A stretch of DNA of 64,000 nt, from assembly GCF_000250675.2 (NCBI RefSeq), contig NC_018681.1:8618001-8682000 (forward strand). Reading direction: 5' to 3'. Origin of the DNA: Nocardia brasiliensis ATCC 700358 (GTDB taxonomy: Bacteria; Actinomycetota; Actinomycetes; Mycobacteriales; Mycobacteriaceae). This document shows, one piece after another, positions 31,572 to 39,806 of the stretch; the first letter of the stretch is position 1; each line of letters begins with the position of its first letter. The position numbers were made by a program, and so were the translations under genes. Under the pieces are notes generated by a model. The model searched no databases. It was not told where the DNA came from and saw nothing but the letters and a program-made list of their open reading frames with translations.

Positions 31572-32648
31572 TTACCCGTTAGTTGGGTTTGGTCTAGTCG
31601 TGGTGTCGTACGCGCCGCTCTGGTAACTGCCGAGGTCGCTGTTGTTATAGGCCATCACCTGCGTGTCGTCGTTCTGCGCAAGTGATTCCCGAATCGCGAC
31701 CTGAGCCGCGTGCGGCAGGGTGTGCATGATCTCGCGGACGCGCTCCTTGCGGCGCAGCACGGCCTGGCGCACCGGCATGCCGGGGGTCGCCTGCATCTGC
31801 GGGATGATGCCCTCGACCTCTTCGGCGCCGCCGTGGTGATGGCCGGCGTCGAACATCGCTTGCTCGCGCGCCATCTGGGCCTCGTCCTTCTCCTCGGACA
31901 TGCCGATCGGGCCCTGCATGCGGCCGTTGAGGAACTGCTTGACCACCGGCTCCTCGGAGGTGAGCAGCACCTCGCGCGGGCCGAACATGACCAGCTGGCG
32001 GCGGAACAGCATGCCGATGTTGTCCGGCACGGTGCGGGCCAGGTTGATGTTGTGCGTGACGATCAGAATCGTGGCGTCGATCTGTGCGTTGATATCGATC
32101 AGCAGCTGGCTCAGGTACGAGGTGCGCACCGGGTCGAGGCCGGAGTCCGGCTCGTCGACGAGGATGATCTGCGGGTCGAGCACCAGGGCGCGGGCGAGGC
32201 CGGCCCGCTTGCGCATACCGCCGGAGATCTCGCCGGGCAGCTTGCCTTCGGCGCCGAGCAGACCGGTCAGCTCGAGCTTCTCCATGACGATCTTCTTGAT
32301 GTCGGATTCCGACTTCTTCGTGTGCTCGCGCAACGGGAAGGCGACATTGTCGAAGAGGTTCATCGAACCGAACAGCGCGCCGTCCTGGAACAGCACGCCG
32401 AAAAGTTTGCGGATCTCGTAGAGCTCCTTGTTGGAGCACGTGGTGATGTCCGTATCGCCGATATAAATGGAGCCACGCTCGGGGCGCAGTAGTCCGATCA
32501 GCGACTTCAGGAACACCGACTTACCGGTACCCGACGGGCCGAGCAGCGCGCTGACCTCACCGGACGGCAGCGTCAGGGAGACGTCCTGCCAAATTCGCTG
32601 CGAACCGAAGGACTTCGTAACACCCTCGGTCCTGACCTCGACGCCCAC
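31572..32648 (-). CDS. mkl: Mce transport ATPase Mkl (MceG)
   Basis: A 358-aa ABC ATPase that energises Mce import. Walker A GPSGTGKS, signature ISGGMRKRAGLARAL, Walker B IILVDEPDSGLDP and the switch His in VTHN are intact. An extended C-terminal region of about 100 residues, typical of MceG, ends the protein. The GTG start follows TGGAGGTTGGC. In mycobacteria mkl serves several unlinked mce loci from a stand-alone position; here it is placed directly before a complete yrbEAB-mceA-F set. Confidence 0.95.
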   Translation of the reverse strand: MGVEVRTEGVTKSFGSQRIWQDVSLTLPSGEVSALLGPSGTGKSVFLKSLIGLLRPERGSIYIGDTDITTCSNKELYEIRKLFGVLFQDGALFGSMNLFDNVAFPLREHTKKSESDIKKIVMEKLELTGLLGAEGKLPGEISGGMRKRAGLARALVLDPQIILVDEPDSGLDPVRTSYLSQLLIDINAQIDATILIVTHNINLARTVPDNIGMLFRRQLVMFGPREVLLTSEEPVVKQFLNGRMQGPIGMSEEKDEAQMAREQAMFDAGHHHGGAEEVEGIIPQMQATPGMPVRQAVLRRKERVREIMHTLPHAAQVAIRESLAQNDDTQVMAYNNSDLGSYQSGAYDTTTRPNPTNG

Positions 32649-32840
32649 GCCAACCTCCAGAATTATTCAGCGAGCAGCCCACCGGCGAACCGCGTGCTGG
32701 GTTCCGCGGTGTGTCACGTCACAGTGGGTTCGGCCACTGTATCTCATGACCGAGACGGGGCACACCCCAACCTGACTGAAGAGTAACCTCGTTTCACTCG
32801 CAATTTCCGGATTGTTGGCGAAGGACTTCGTAAATAGCAA

Positions 32841-32872
32841 ACGGGCGGTCCCCCGAGAGGGGGACCGCCCGT
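32841..32872 (-). terminator. rplJL terminator
   Basis: A 14-bp stem (ACGGGCGGTCCCCC and its complement) with a 4-nt loop lies 19 bp after the rplL stop and is followed by TTTG on the minus strand. It separates the ribosomal transcript from the mkl-mce unit. Confidence 0.88.
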
Positions 32873-32890
32873 CGGCGATATCGGTCGGAA

Positions 32891-33271
32891 TTACTTGACC
32901 GAGACCTTGGCGCCGGCTTCTTCCAGCTTCGCCTTGGCAGCCTCGGCGGCCTCCTTGGCGACCTTCTCCAGGATCGGCTTCGGGGCGCCCTCGACCAGGT
33001 CCTTGGCTTCCTTCAGGCCCAGGCCGGAGACGATCTCGCGGACCACCTTGATGACCTGGATCTTCTTGTCGCCCGCACCCTCGAGGATGACGTCGAACTC
33101 GTCCTGCTCTTCGGCGGCGTCGGCCGGAGCGGCAGCGCCACCCACAGCGGCGACGGCGACCGGAGCAGCCGCGGTGACCTCGAACTTCTCCTCGAACTTC
33201 TTGACGAAGTCCGACAGCTCGAGCAGGGTCATGTTGCCGAAGGTCTCGAGCAGTTCGTCAACGTTGGCCAT
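32891..33271 (-). CDS. rplL: 50S ribosomal protein L7/L12
   Basis: A 126-aa acidic stalk protein. N-terminal dimerisation domain (residues 1-35), Ala-rich hinge (AAAPVAVAAVGGAAAPADAA) and C-terminal domain with the factor-binding helix EFDVILEGAGDKK and VREIVSGLGLKEAKDLVEGA. AAAGGAAC precedes the ATG. It is cotranscribed with rplJ, from which it is separated by 140 bp containing a repeat element. Confidence 0.98.
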   Translation of the reverse strand: MANVDELLETFGNMTLLELSDFVKKFEEKFEVTAAAPVAVAAVGGAAAPADAAEEQDEFDVILEGAGDKKIQVIKVVREIVSGLGLKEAKDLVEGAPKPILEKVAKEAAEAAKAKLEEAGAKVSVK

Positions 33272-33355
33272 GATGTTGTTCCTTTCGGTAGTTGTTGTCG
33301 TCGAGGGCGAATCGCGCGCGAATCACCCCGTGTCCGATGTGCGACCTGCGCGGGC

Positions 33356-33399
33356 CCTGCGTGGTTACGCAGGCTGCCGCCTCCGGGCCTGACGCCCAG
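33356..33399 (-). repeat. Intercistronic repeat, copy in the rplJ-rplL spacer
   Basis: A 44-bp element with CCTGCGT-GGTT-ACGCAGG (33356-33373), a perfect hairpin, then CTCCGG and CTGACGCCCAG. The same order of blocks occurs after rplK at 37536-37580. Both copies start within a few bases of the upstream gene's stop codon. Confidence 0.7.
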
Positions 33400-33411
33400 G
33401 CCGCGCCGGGG

Positions 33412-33957
33412 TTATTCAGCGGCAGCGGTTTCGCCACCGGATTCGGCCTGCTTCTTCTCCACGAGCGCGGCGGCCAGGCGGGCCACCTGCGAGGCGGGAG
33501 CGTTGAACAGACCGGCGGCCTTGGCCATGTTGCCCTTCATCGCACCGGCCAGCTTGGCCAGCAGGACCTCGCGGGACTCCAGGTCGGCGATCTTCTCGAC
33601 CTCGGCCACGGACAGCGCAGCGCCGTCCATGTAGCCGCCCTTGATGATGAGCGCCTTGTTGTCCTTCGCGAAGGTCTTGAGGGCCTTCGCGGCGTCGACG
33701 GGCTCACCGCTGATGAAGGTGATCGCGGTCGGGCCGACGAACAGCTCGTCGAGACCTTCCACGCCCGCCTCGGCGGCGGCACGCTTGACCAGGGTGTTCT
33801 TGGCGACGGAGTACGTGGCTCCGGCGCCGAGCGCGCGCCGCAGCTCGGTGAGCTTGCCGACCGACAGGCCACGGTATTCCGTGACAACGGTGGCCGTCGA
33901 GCTCTTGAACTGCTCCGCGATCTCCTCGACCGCAGTGACCTTCTCGGGTTTCGCCAT
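33412..33957 (-). CDS. rplJ: 50S ribosomal protein L10
   Basis: A 181-aa L10, the base of the ribosomal stalk. It shows the family N terminus (KVTAVEEIAEQFKSS), TEYRGLSVGKLTELRR and the C-terminal L12-binding helix, with an Ala/Glu-rich tail. AGAGGAGGCGAAGT precedes the ATG. A structured leader with an attenuator-like hairpin lies upstream, so synthesis is probably autoregulated by L10 or the L10-L12 complex. Confidence 0.98.
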   Translation of the reverse strand: MAKPEKVTAVEEIAEQFKSSTATVVTEYRGLSVGKLTELRRALGAGATYSVAKNTLVKRAAAEAGVEGLDELFVGPTAITFISGEPVDAAKALKTFAKDNKALIIKGGYMDGAALSVAEVEKIADLESREVLLAKLAGAMKGNMAKAAGLFNAPASQVARLAAALVEKKQAESGGETAAAE

Positions 33958-34011
33958 ACTTCGCCTCCTCTCTGATGGTCGGTTCGTGACGAACTACCGA
34001 TCAGGGACGGC

Positions 34012-34190
34012 GACAAAACAAACGCCCCGGACGCAAGGCGTTCCGGGGCGCAATAGGAATCATCGATCCCGGCGCGATGGCCCGGATCGGGTTCCCCAGC
34101 CTCGGTTCTCCCTGCGTGGGCCGCCGGCAATGTCGCCGGACCTTCGATCGAACCCATGCGGGCTCGACGACCAACGGTCTTCGGTAGAAC
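34012..34190 (-). ncRNA. Ribosomal protein L10 leader
   Basis: The untranslated leader of rplJ contains the elements of the actinobacterial L10 leader, including GAAGACCGTTGGTC (complement of 34166-34185) and CCCACGCAGGGAGAACCGAG further on. It ends in a 9-bp GC stem (34023-34031 with 34042-34050) followed by GTTTGTTTTGT on the minus strand. That layout is an intrinsic terminator or attenuator controlled by L10 binding. The family is recognised from memory of its conserved blocks. Confidence 0.8.
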
Positions 34191-34229
34191 GGATTGGGTA
34201 GTAATCGAACTCGTCGATGACTGCCGTCC

Positions 34230-34259
34230 AATGTACCCGGACCACCCACCATCTGCCAA
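34230..34259 (-). promoter_or_regulatory. rplJL promoter
   Basis: On the minus strand TTGGCA (34254-34259) and TACATT (34230-34235) are separated by 18 bp. The expected start near 34223 leaves a leader of about 265 nt that covers the L10 leader structure. Confidence 0.6.
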
Positions 34260-34424
34260 AACGGGGTGGGCACCGTTGTCGGAACTGCATGAGCACAGTG
34301 AAATAGCGCACCATTGCCTGGGCGAATCAGCGTGCTCCAGCTCACATTTCGGCTGTGAATGTGGGCAAAATCGCGCGCCGCAAGTGTTACGCAGGGTGAC
34401 ATTAACCTGTTTGACTGCACAACT

Positions 34425-36032
34425 ATGGCAACCTCCATAGTCGATCCACCGGTGCTGCTGGAACGACGTTCCCAGCGGTATCTCGCCCTCGCCGTGATCT
34501 GCATGGCCGAACTCTTGGTCATGCTCGACAACACGCTGGTCAACGTGGCCCTACCGTCCATCGGGGTGCAGCTCTCGGCCGGTGTCAGCAGCCTGCAATG
34601 GGTGGTCGACGCGTTCACCCTGACCTTCGCCGGCCTGCTGCTGGCCTTCGGCAATCTCGGCGACCGCTACGGTCGCCGCCGCGTGATGATGATCGGCCTG
34701 GTCGGCGTGGCCGTCATGTCAGTCGCGGGCGCGCTGTCGGAGTCGATGACCCAGGTCATCGCCGCGCGCGCCGCCATGGGCATCTTCGCCGCCGCGGTCT
34801 TCCCCGCCACCCTCGCGCTGATCATCAACATCTTCACCGAGAAGCGCGAGCGCGCGCTCGCCATCGCGGCCTGGACCGCGGTCGCCGGATTCGCCATCGC
34901 CATCGGACCGATCTCCGGCGGCTGGCTGCTCGCCCAGTTCTCCTGGCACTCGGTGTTCTGGATCAATGTGCCGGTGGCCGCGATCGCGCTGGCCGCCACC
35001 CTCAAATGGGTGCCGGAATCCCGTGCGGCACAGGTCGGCAAGCTCGACCTGCTCGGCATCGTCTTGTCCATCACCGGCATCACGCTGGTCGTGTGGGCGA
35101 TCATCGAGGGACCGCGCAACGGCTGGCTCTCGACGATCACGCTCGGCACCGCCGCGCTGGGTGTCGTCCTGCTCGCCGCCTTCATCGCGTGGGAATTGCG
35201 CACCCGCGCACCAATTCTCGATATGCGCCTGTTCCGCAATCGCCGTTTCTCGATGCCCGCACTGGCCATTGCCATCGGCTACTTTTCGATGTTCGGTTTC
35301 TTGTTCCTGATCACCCAATATTTCCAGGGCGTCCGCGAATACACGCCGCTCGAATTCGGTATCGCCTCATTACCTTTCGCCTTCTCGGTCGCGCTCGGCG
35401 CGCCCATCGCCACGATGCTCGCGCAGAAGGTCGGCACCACACCGGTCATCGTGACCGGCCTGCTCATCACAGGACTCGGGCTGTACCTGGGCGGACAGGT
35501 GGACGTCGACAGCAGTTACGTCACCGACGTGCTGCCTTCGATGGTGTTCATGGCGCTCGGCCTGGCCATCACGCAGGGCCCTGCCACCGAATCCATCATG
35601 GGCGCTTTGCCTTTGGACGAGGCGGGCGCGGGTTCGGCGGTCAACGACACCACCCGCGAGATCGGCGGCACCCTCGGTGTCGCAGTGCTCGGTTCGATCG
35701 TGGCGTCGTACTACACGACCCGGATCAGCGCCCGGCTCGAGGCGATACCGAGCACTCTGATGAACGCCAAGGAGAAGGGCCTGGTCGAGGCCAGCCCGTT
35801 GAGCGTGCTGGAACTCCGCAAACGCCCGCTCGCGCCGTTCTTCGAGAGCCAACGCGAAAACCTCATCGTCGCAATGAAATCCGCGGCGCTCGAGGGTTCG
35901 CACACCGCCTCGCTGGTGGCAGCCGGGGCGGTGGTGGTCGCCGCCGTCATCGTGGCGATCTTCCTGCCCTGGGGTGTGCAGGACGGCGAGTCCGTGCTGC
36001 TGGGCTGGCGCAAGACGGCCGACGACGAATAG
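34425..36032 (+). CDS. MFS transporter, DHA2 (EmrB/QacA) family
   Basis: A 535-aa drug:H+ antiporter with about 14 membrane segments. Motif D1 near residue 35 (LDNTLVNVALP), motif A (GNLGDRYGRRR) and motif C (AVAGFAIAIGPISGGWL) are present. The ATG at 34425 is chosen; no clear ribosome binding site precedes it, so a leaderless transcript is possible. The gene is divergent from rplJ and convergent with the FMN reductase behind a perfect 18-bp terminator stem. Substrates are unknown; multidrug export is usual for the family. Confidence 0.93.
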   Translation: MATSIVDPPVLLERRSQRYLALAVICMAELLVMLDNTLVNVALPSIGVQLSAGVSSLQWVVDAFTLTFAGLLLAFGNLGDRYGRRRVMMIGLVGVAVMSVAGALSESMTQVIAARAAMGIFAAAVFPATLALIINIFTEKRERALAIAAWTAVAGFAIAIGPISGGWLLAQFSWHSVFWINVPVAAIALAATLKWVPESRAAQVGKLDLLGIVLSITGITLVVWAIIEGPRNGWLSTITLGTAALGVVLLAAFIAWELRTRAPILDMRLFRNRRFSMPALAIAIGYFSMFGFLFLITQYFQGVREYTPLEFGIASLPFAFSVALGAPIATMLAQKVGTTPVIVTGLLITGLGLYLGGQVDVDSSYVTDVLPSMVFMALGLAITQGPATESIMGALPLDEAGAGSAVNDTTREIGGTLGVAVLGSIVASYYTTRISARLEAIPSTLMNAKEKGLVEASPLSVLELRKRPLAPFFESQRENLIVAMKSAALEGSHTASLVAAGAVVVAAVIVAIFLPWGVQDGESVLLGWRKTADDE

Positions 36033-36045
36033 CCGTACCGTTTCC

Positions 36046-36085
36046 GATTCCCGCCGGATCCGGCCGCCCGGATCCGGCGGGAATC
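36046..36085. terminator. Bidirectional terminator
   Basis: A perfect 18-bp stem (36046-36063 with 36068-36085) around a 4-nt loop separates the convergent MFS and FMN reductase genes. The right arm includes the first two bases of the reductase stop codon. Confidence 0.85.
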
Positions 36086-36611
36086 ACTGCGCCTGCGCCA
36101 CCAGACGCCGGAGCAACTCTCCTGCGCCGGTGCGGAATTCGGGGGCCGCGACCAGACCGTCCGCACCGATGCCTTCGCGCAGCACCGGCAGCCGGGCGGG
36201 TACACCGGGATCCACGGCGGCACCCACATAACCGAGCACACTGGCGAGGGTCGCCGTCGCGCCTTCGCCGCGGCCGGGTACCGCGACAGTCAGCCAGGCG
36301 GTGGGCTTTTCGTAGAGATCGGCGGTGCCGACGGTCCAGTCCAGCAGGTTCTTGAGGCTGCCGGGCAGGGTGCCCGCATATTCCGGCGTGCAGAACAGCA
36401 CCGCGTCGGCGGCGGCAAGCGCTTCGCGCAGCGCGAGAACCGACGGATGCCCGGTGCCGTCGTCATCGGGATTGAAGGCCGGGAGTTCGGCGAGTCCGTC
36501 GTACCAGCGGGTTTCGATATCGGCCGGGGCGATCGCCTGCACTGTGCGCAGTGCGGCGGAATTGGTCGAGGCACTGCGCGTGCTTCCGGAGATCAGCAGG
36601 ACAACGGTCAC
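36084..36611 (-). CDS. NADPH-dependent FMN reductase
   Basis: A 175-aa flavodoxin-like flavoprotein that passes electrons from NAD(P)H to FMN, quinones or chromate-type acceptors. The phosphate loop GSTRSASTN and the flavin-binding motif PEYAGTLPGSLKNLLDW are intact. The start is GTG. It converges with the MFS gene and lies about 100 bp from the rplA end. Confidence 0.9.
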   Translation of the reverse strand: MTVVLLISGSTRSASTNSAALRTVQAIAPADIETRWYDGLAELPAFNPDDDGTGHPSVLALREALAAADAVLFCTPEYAGTLPGSLKNLLDWTVGTADLYEKPTAWLTVAVPGRGEGATATLASVLGYVGAAVDPGVPARLPVLREGIGADGLVAAPEFRTGAGELLRRLVAQAQ

Positions 36612-36659
36612 CTCGGGATCAACGACGACCGTCAGTGAAATAGTCCGTGGAATGCGAAA

Positions 36660-36686
36660 GGCGGGAACGCGATTCGCGTTCCCGCC
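36660..36686 (-). terminator. rplKA terminator
   Basis: GGCGGGAACGCGA and TCGCGTTCCCGCC form a stem of about 11 bp with a 5-nt loop, 25 bp after the rplA stop on the minus strand, followed by CTTT. Confidence 0.8.
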
Positions 36687-36711
36687 CTTTGCGGTCTGAC
36701 TCGGGTGCTAC

Positions 36712-37425
36712 TTACGCGTCCTCGTCGAGGAGGTTGCGGGTGCGGTTCGGGTCCACCGGGATGCCCGGTCCGGTGTTCGTCGAAACCGTAACCTTCTTCA
36801 GGTAGCGGCCCTTGGCGGTCGACGGCTTGACACGCAGGATCTCGTCCAGCGCGGCGCCGTAGTTCTCCACCAGCTTGGCGTCGTCGAAGGACGCCTTACC
36901 GATCACGAAGTGCAGGTTGGCCTGCTTGTCGACGCGGAAGTTGATCTTGCCGCCCTTGATGTCGTTGACGGCCTTGGTCACATCGGTGGTGACCGTGCCC
37001 GTCTTCGGGTTCGGCATCAGGCCGCGCGGGCCCAGGACACGCGCGATCCGGCCGACCTTGGCCATCTGGTCCGGGGTGGCGATCGCGGCGTCGAAGTCCA
37101 GCCAGCCGCCCTGGATCCGCTCGATCAGGTCCTCGGCGCCCACGGCGTCGGCACCGGCGGCCTCGGCCTCGGCGGCCTTCTCGCCGGCGGCGAACACGAT
37201 GACGCGGGCGGTCTTACCGGTGCCGTGCGGCAGGTTGACGGTGCCGCGGACCATCTGGTCGGCCTTGCGGGGATCCACACCGAGACGCACGGCGACCTCG
37301 ACGGTCGCGTCGGTCTTGGTGGTGGCGGTCTCCTTGGCCAGCCGCGCGGCGGCCAGCGGGGAGTACAGCTTGTCGCGATCGACCTTCTCGGCCGCGGCGA
37401 GATACGCCTTGCTTCGTTTTGCCAT
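36712..37425 (-). CDS. rplA: 50S ribosomal protein L1
   Basis: A 237-aa L1 stalk protein. It carries KTDATVEVAVRLGVDPRKAD, GTGKTARVIVFA and the signature region GPRGLMPNPKTGTVT. It follows rplK by 151 bp and is cotranscribed with it. L1 commonly represses its own operon by binding a leader structure; no such site was identified here with confidence. Confidence 0.98.
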   Translation of the reverse strand: MAKRSKAYLAAAEKVDRDKLYSPLAAARLAKETATTKTDATVEVAVRLGVDPRKADQMVRGTVNLPHGTGKTARVIVFAAGEKAAEAEAAGADAVGAEDLIERIQGGWLDFDAAIATPDQMAKVGRIARVLGPRGLMPNPKTGTVTTDVTKAVNDIKGGKINFRVDKQANLHFVIGKASFDDAKLVENYGAALDEILRVKPSTAKGRYLKKVTVSTNTGPGIPVDPNRTRNLLDEDA

Positions 37426-37535
37426 GATTCTCTGTCCTTAATTGTCTGGTTCAGCCGTGGTTATCGGGCCTGGCCGGCCCTCCCACCGTGAGCGTTTCGC
37501 TCAGCCTGCGGCGTCTGATGGAAGTCTTCGCTGCG

Positions 37536-37580
37536 CCTGCGTGGTTACGCTGCGCTACCTCCTCCGGCGCTGACGCTCAG
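37536..37580 (-). repeat. Intercistronic repeat, copy in the rplK-rplA spacer
   Basis: A 45-bp element beginning CCTGCGTGGTTACGC and continuing through CTCCGG to CTGACGCTCAG; the last bases include the rplK stop codon. It shares its 15-bp first block exactly, and the order of the later blocks, with the copy at 33356-33399. The adjoining spacer is also rich in short CTGCG repeats. Confidence 0.7.
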
Positions 37581-38011
37581 CCTTCGACGGTGATACCCAT
37601 CGAGCGAGCGGTGCCCGCGATGATCTTCGCCGCCTGATCGATGTCGTTGGCGTTCAGATCTTCCTGCTTGGTCTTGGCGATCTCCCGGACCTGGTCCATG
37701 GTGACCTTCGCGACCTTGTTGCGGTGCGGCTCAGCCGAGCCCTTCTGCACACCGGCGGCCTTGAGCAGCAGCTTGGCGGCGGGCGGGGTCTTCAGCTTGA
37801 AGTCGAACGACCGGTCCTCGTACACCGAGATCTCGACCGGAATGACGTTGCCACGCTGCGACTCGGTCGCGGCGTTGTACGCCTTGCAGAACTCCATGAT
37901 GTTGACGCCGTGCTGACCGAGCGCCGGACCCACCGGAGGGGCGGGGTTCGCCTGGCCGGCCTGGATCTGAAGCTTGATGATCCCGGCGAGCTTCTTCTTC
38001 TTGGGGGGCAT
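37577..38011 (-). CDS. rplK: 50S ribosomal protein L11
   Basis: A 144-aa L11, which binds the GTPase centre of 23S rRNA and is needed for stringent-response activation by Rel. Marks: [36 protein letters not shown] and the C-terminal domain ending [10 protein letters not shown]. It lies 97 bp after nusG and heads the rplKA pair. Confidence 0.98.
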
Positions 38012-38108
38012 CTTTCTTTCCTAGGTGTCTGTTTTCCTTGCTCTTTGCAAGTGCTGGCGTTGCGATCCGCGGCCGGGCAGAGTCCATCCGGCCGCGGACG
38101 TAACAGGT

Positions 38109-38915
38109 CTAAATCTTCGCAACCTGAGTGAAGCCGAGCTCGACCGGGGTCTCGCGACCGAAGATCGAGACGAGCACCTTGAGCTTCTGCTGCTCGGCGT
38201 TGACCTCGGAGATGCTGGCGGGCAGCGTCGCGAACGGGCCGTCCATCACGGTCACCGACTCGCCGACCTCGAAATCGACCTCGATGGCGGGCTTGGCCAC
38301 CGACTCGATGGTGGACTCGGTGGTGCTCGCGGCCGCGCTGGCCGGCGCCTTCTTCTGCTGCGCGGCCGGGACCAGGAACTTCACCACGTCGTCGAGGGTC
38401 AGCGGGGACGGCCGCGAGGTGGCGCCGACGAAACCGGTGACACCGGGGGTATTGCGCACCGCGCCCCACGACTCGTCGTTGAGTTCCATCCGGACCAGGA
38501 TGTAGCCGGGCAGCACCTTGCGGTTGACGTTCTTGCGCTGGCCGTTCTTGATCTCGGTGACCTCTTCGGTCGGCACCTCGACCTGGAAGATGTAGTCCTC
38601 GAGATCGAGGTTCTGCACGCGGGTCTCGAGGTTGGCCTTCACCTTGTTCTCGTAGCCGGCGTAGGAGTGGATGACGTACCAGTCGCCGGGGGCGCGGCGC
38701 AGCGCGGCCTTCATCTCGGCGACCGGGTCGGCCGGTTCGGCGTCGACAGGAGCTTCGGGTGCGGCCGCCTCGGCGACCTCGGAGTCCACGTCCTCGGAGT
38801 CTTCGACGGTCGCGTCGGCCTCGGTGGACTCCGCCACCGCGTCGTCGACCGGGAACTCGTCGTGTGTGTCGTTCTCCGGGGTGCTCACTGGGGCACTCGC
38901 TTCCTGTGTCGTCAC
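38109..38915 (-). CDS. nusG: Transcription termination/antitermination protein NusG
   Basis: A 268-aa NusG. An acidic N-terminal extension of about 80 residues, common in actinobacteria, precedes the NGN domain (WYVIHSYAGYENKVKANLE, VPTEEVTEIKNG, LPGYILVRMELND) and a C-terminal KOW domain (VTVMDGPFATLPASI). An Ala/Ser/Thr-rich insert separates the two domains. The GTG at 38915 has AGAGGA at good spacing; an ATG two codons earlier lies too close to it. Cotranscribed with secE. Confidence 0.96.
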   Translation of the reverse strand: MTTQEASAPVSTPENDTHDEFPVDDAVAESTEADATVEDSEDVDSEVAEAAAPEAPVDAEPADPVAEMKAALRRAPGDWYVIHSYAGYENKVKANLETRVQNLDLEDYIFQVEVPTEEVTEIKNGQRKNVNRKVLPGYILVRMELNDESWGAVRNTPGVTGFVGATSRPSPLTLDDVVKFLVPAAQQKKAPASAAASTTESTIESVAKPAIEVDFEVGESVTVMDGPFATLPASISEVNAEQQKLKVLVSIFGRETPVELGFTQVAKI

Positions 38916-39006
38916 GTACATCCTCTGCGTGCCGGGCCGGGCGCGCGGCGGAACTACTCCGCCCGTCTCCGCCCCGGGATCGGCTGGCGGCGTCGGCGTA
39001 GAGCTA

Positions 39007-39396
39007 CTAGCCGAACAGCCAGTTGACACCCTTGATGAACGCCACATCCAACCCACTGATGAACGCGACCATGAAAATCACGAACACCAGAACAACGCTC
39101 GTATAGGTGACCATCTGTTTCCGGTTGGGCCAGATCACCTTGCGCAGTTCCGCGACAACCTCGCGCAGGAACTTGATCAAACGCTTGAACGGGTTACCCG
39201 TCTTGCCGCGTTCGGCCCGATCGGTCTTGGCTGCCTTACGCAACGAAGGACGATCGAGCGTGGCGATCGAGCCCGTGTCCGACGAGGTACCGCGGGTTCG
39301 CCGGGCGGATCGCTTGCCGCTGGGCCGAGCCACCGCGGCGGTGTCGTCGCCATCGTCGGCCTGCGAGCCGTGGCGAGTATCCCGCTCGTCGACCAC
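39007..39396 (-). CDS. secE: Preprotein translocase subunit SecE
   Basis: A SecE with a long, charged N-terminal region and one C-terminal membrane helix (TSVVLVFVIFMVAFISGLDV) preceded by the conserved amphipathic stretch LREVVAELRKVIWPNRKQM. A GTG at 39396 (129 aa) is favoured because AAAGGA lies 6 nt upstream; an ATG at 39441 (144 aa) is possible but lacks a ribosome binding site. The gene follows tRNA-Trp and precedes nusG, as in mycobacteria. Confidence 0.93.
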   Translation of the reverse strand: MVDERDTRHGSQADDGDDTAAVARPSGKRSARRTRGTSSDTGSIATLDRPSLRKAAKTDRAERGKTGNPFKRLIKFLREVVAELRKVIWPNRKQMVTYTSVVLVFVIFMVAFISGLDVAFIKGVNWLFG

Positions 39397-39462
39397 GTCG
39401 ATCCTTTCGTCGCTGGCATGCTGGTTCTTTCGAGCGACCATGCAAGCTGTCGCTACGGAAGG

Positions 39463-39535
<73 letters not shown>

Positions 39536-39806
39536 TCGGTTGGACCGTGTTGGCTGTCCAACCACTGTTCGATATTCAGTTGTACTCCGTTGTCACCACA
39601 TGACACGCGCGCTGCCTTGGCAGTTGCCGGCCCCGTCGGCGAATCCTCGCGGACTCACCTGGAACCAGCCCTACAGAGCAGCGCGCAGCGGCTGGTGACC
39701 CCAGAAACCTCAGTGTACGTTACCGGCCGCGTCGTTAGCTAATCAGGGTCAGTCGACCAGGTCAGAACCGGTTCCCCAGTTCGCCGTTCGGGCCGACCCC
39801 GCCGGC

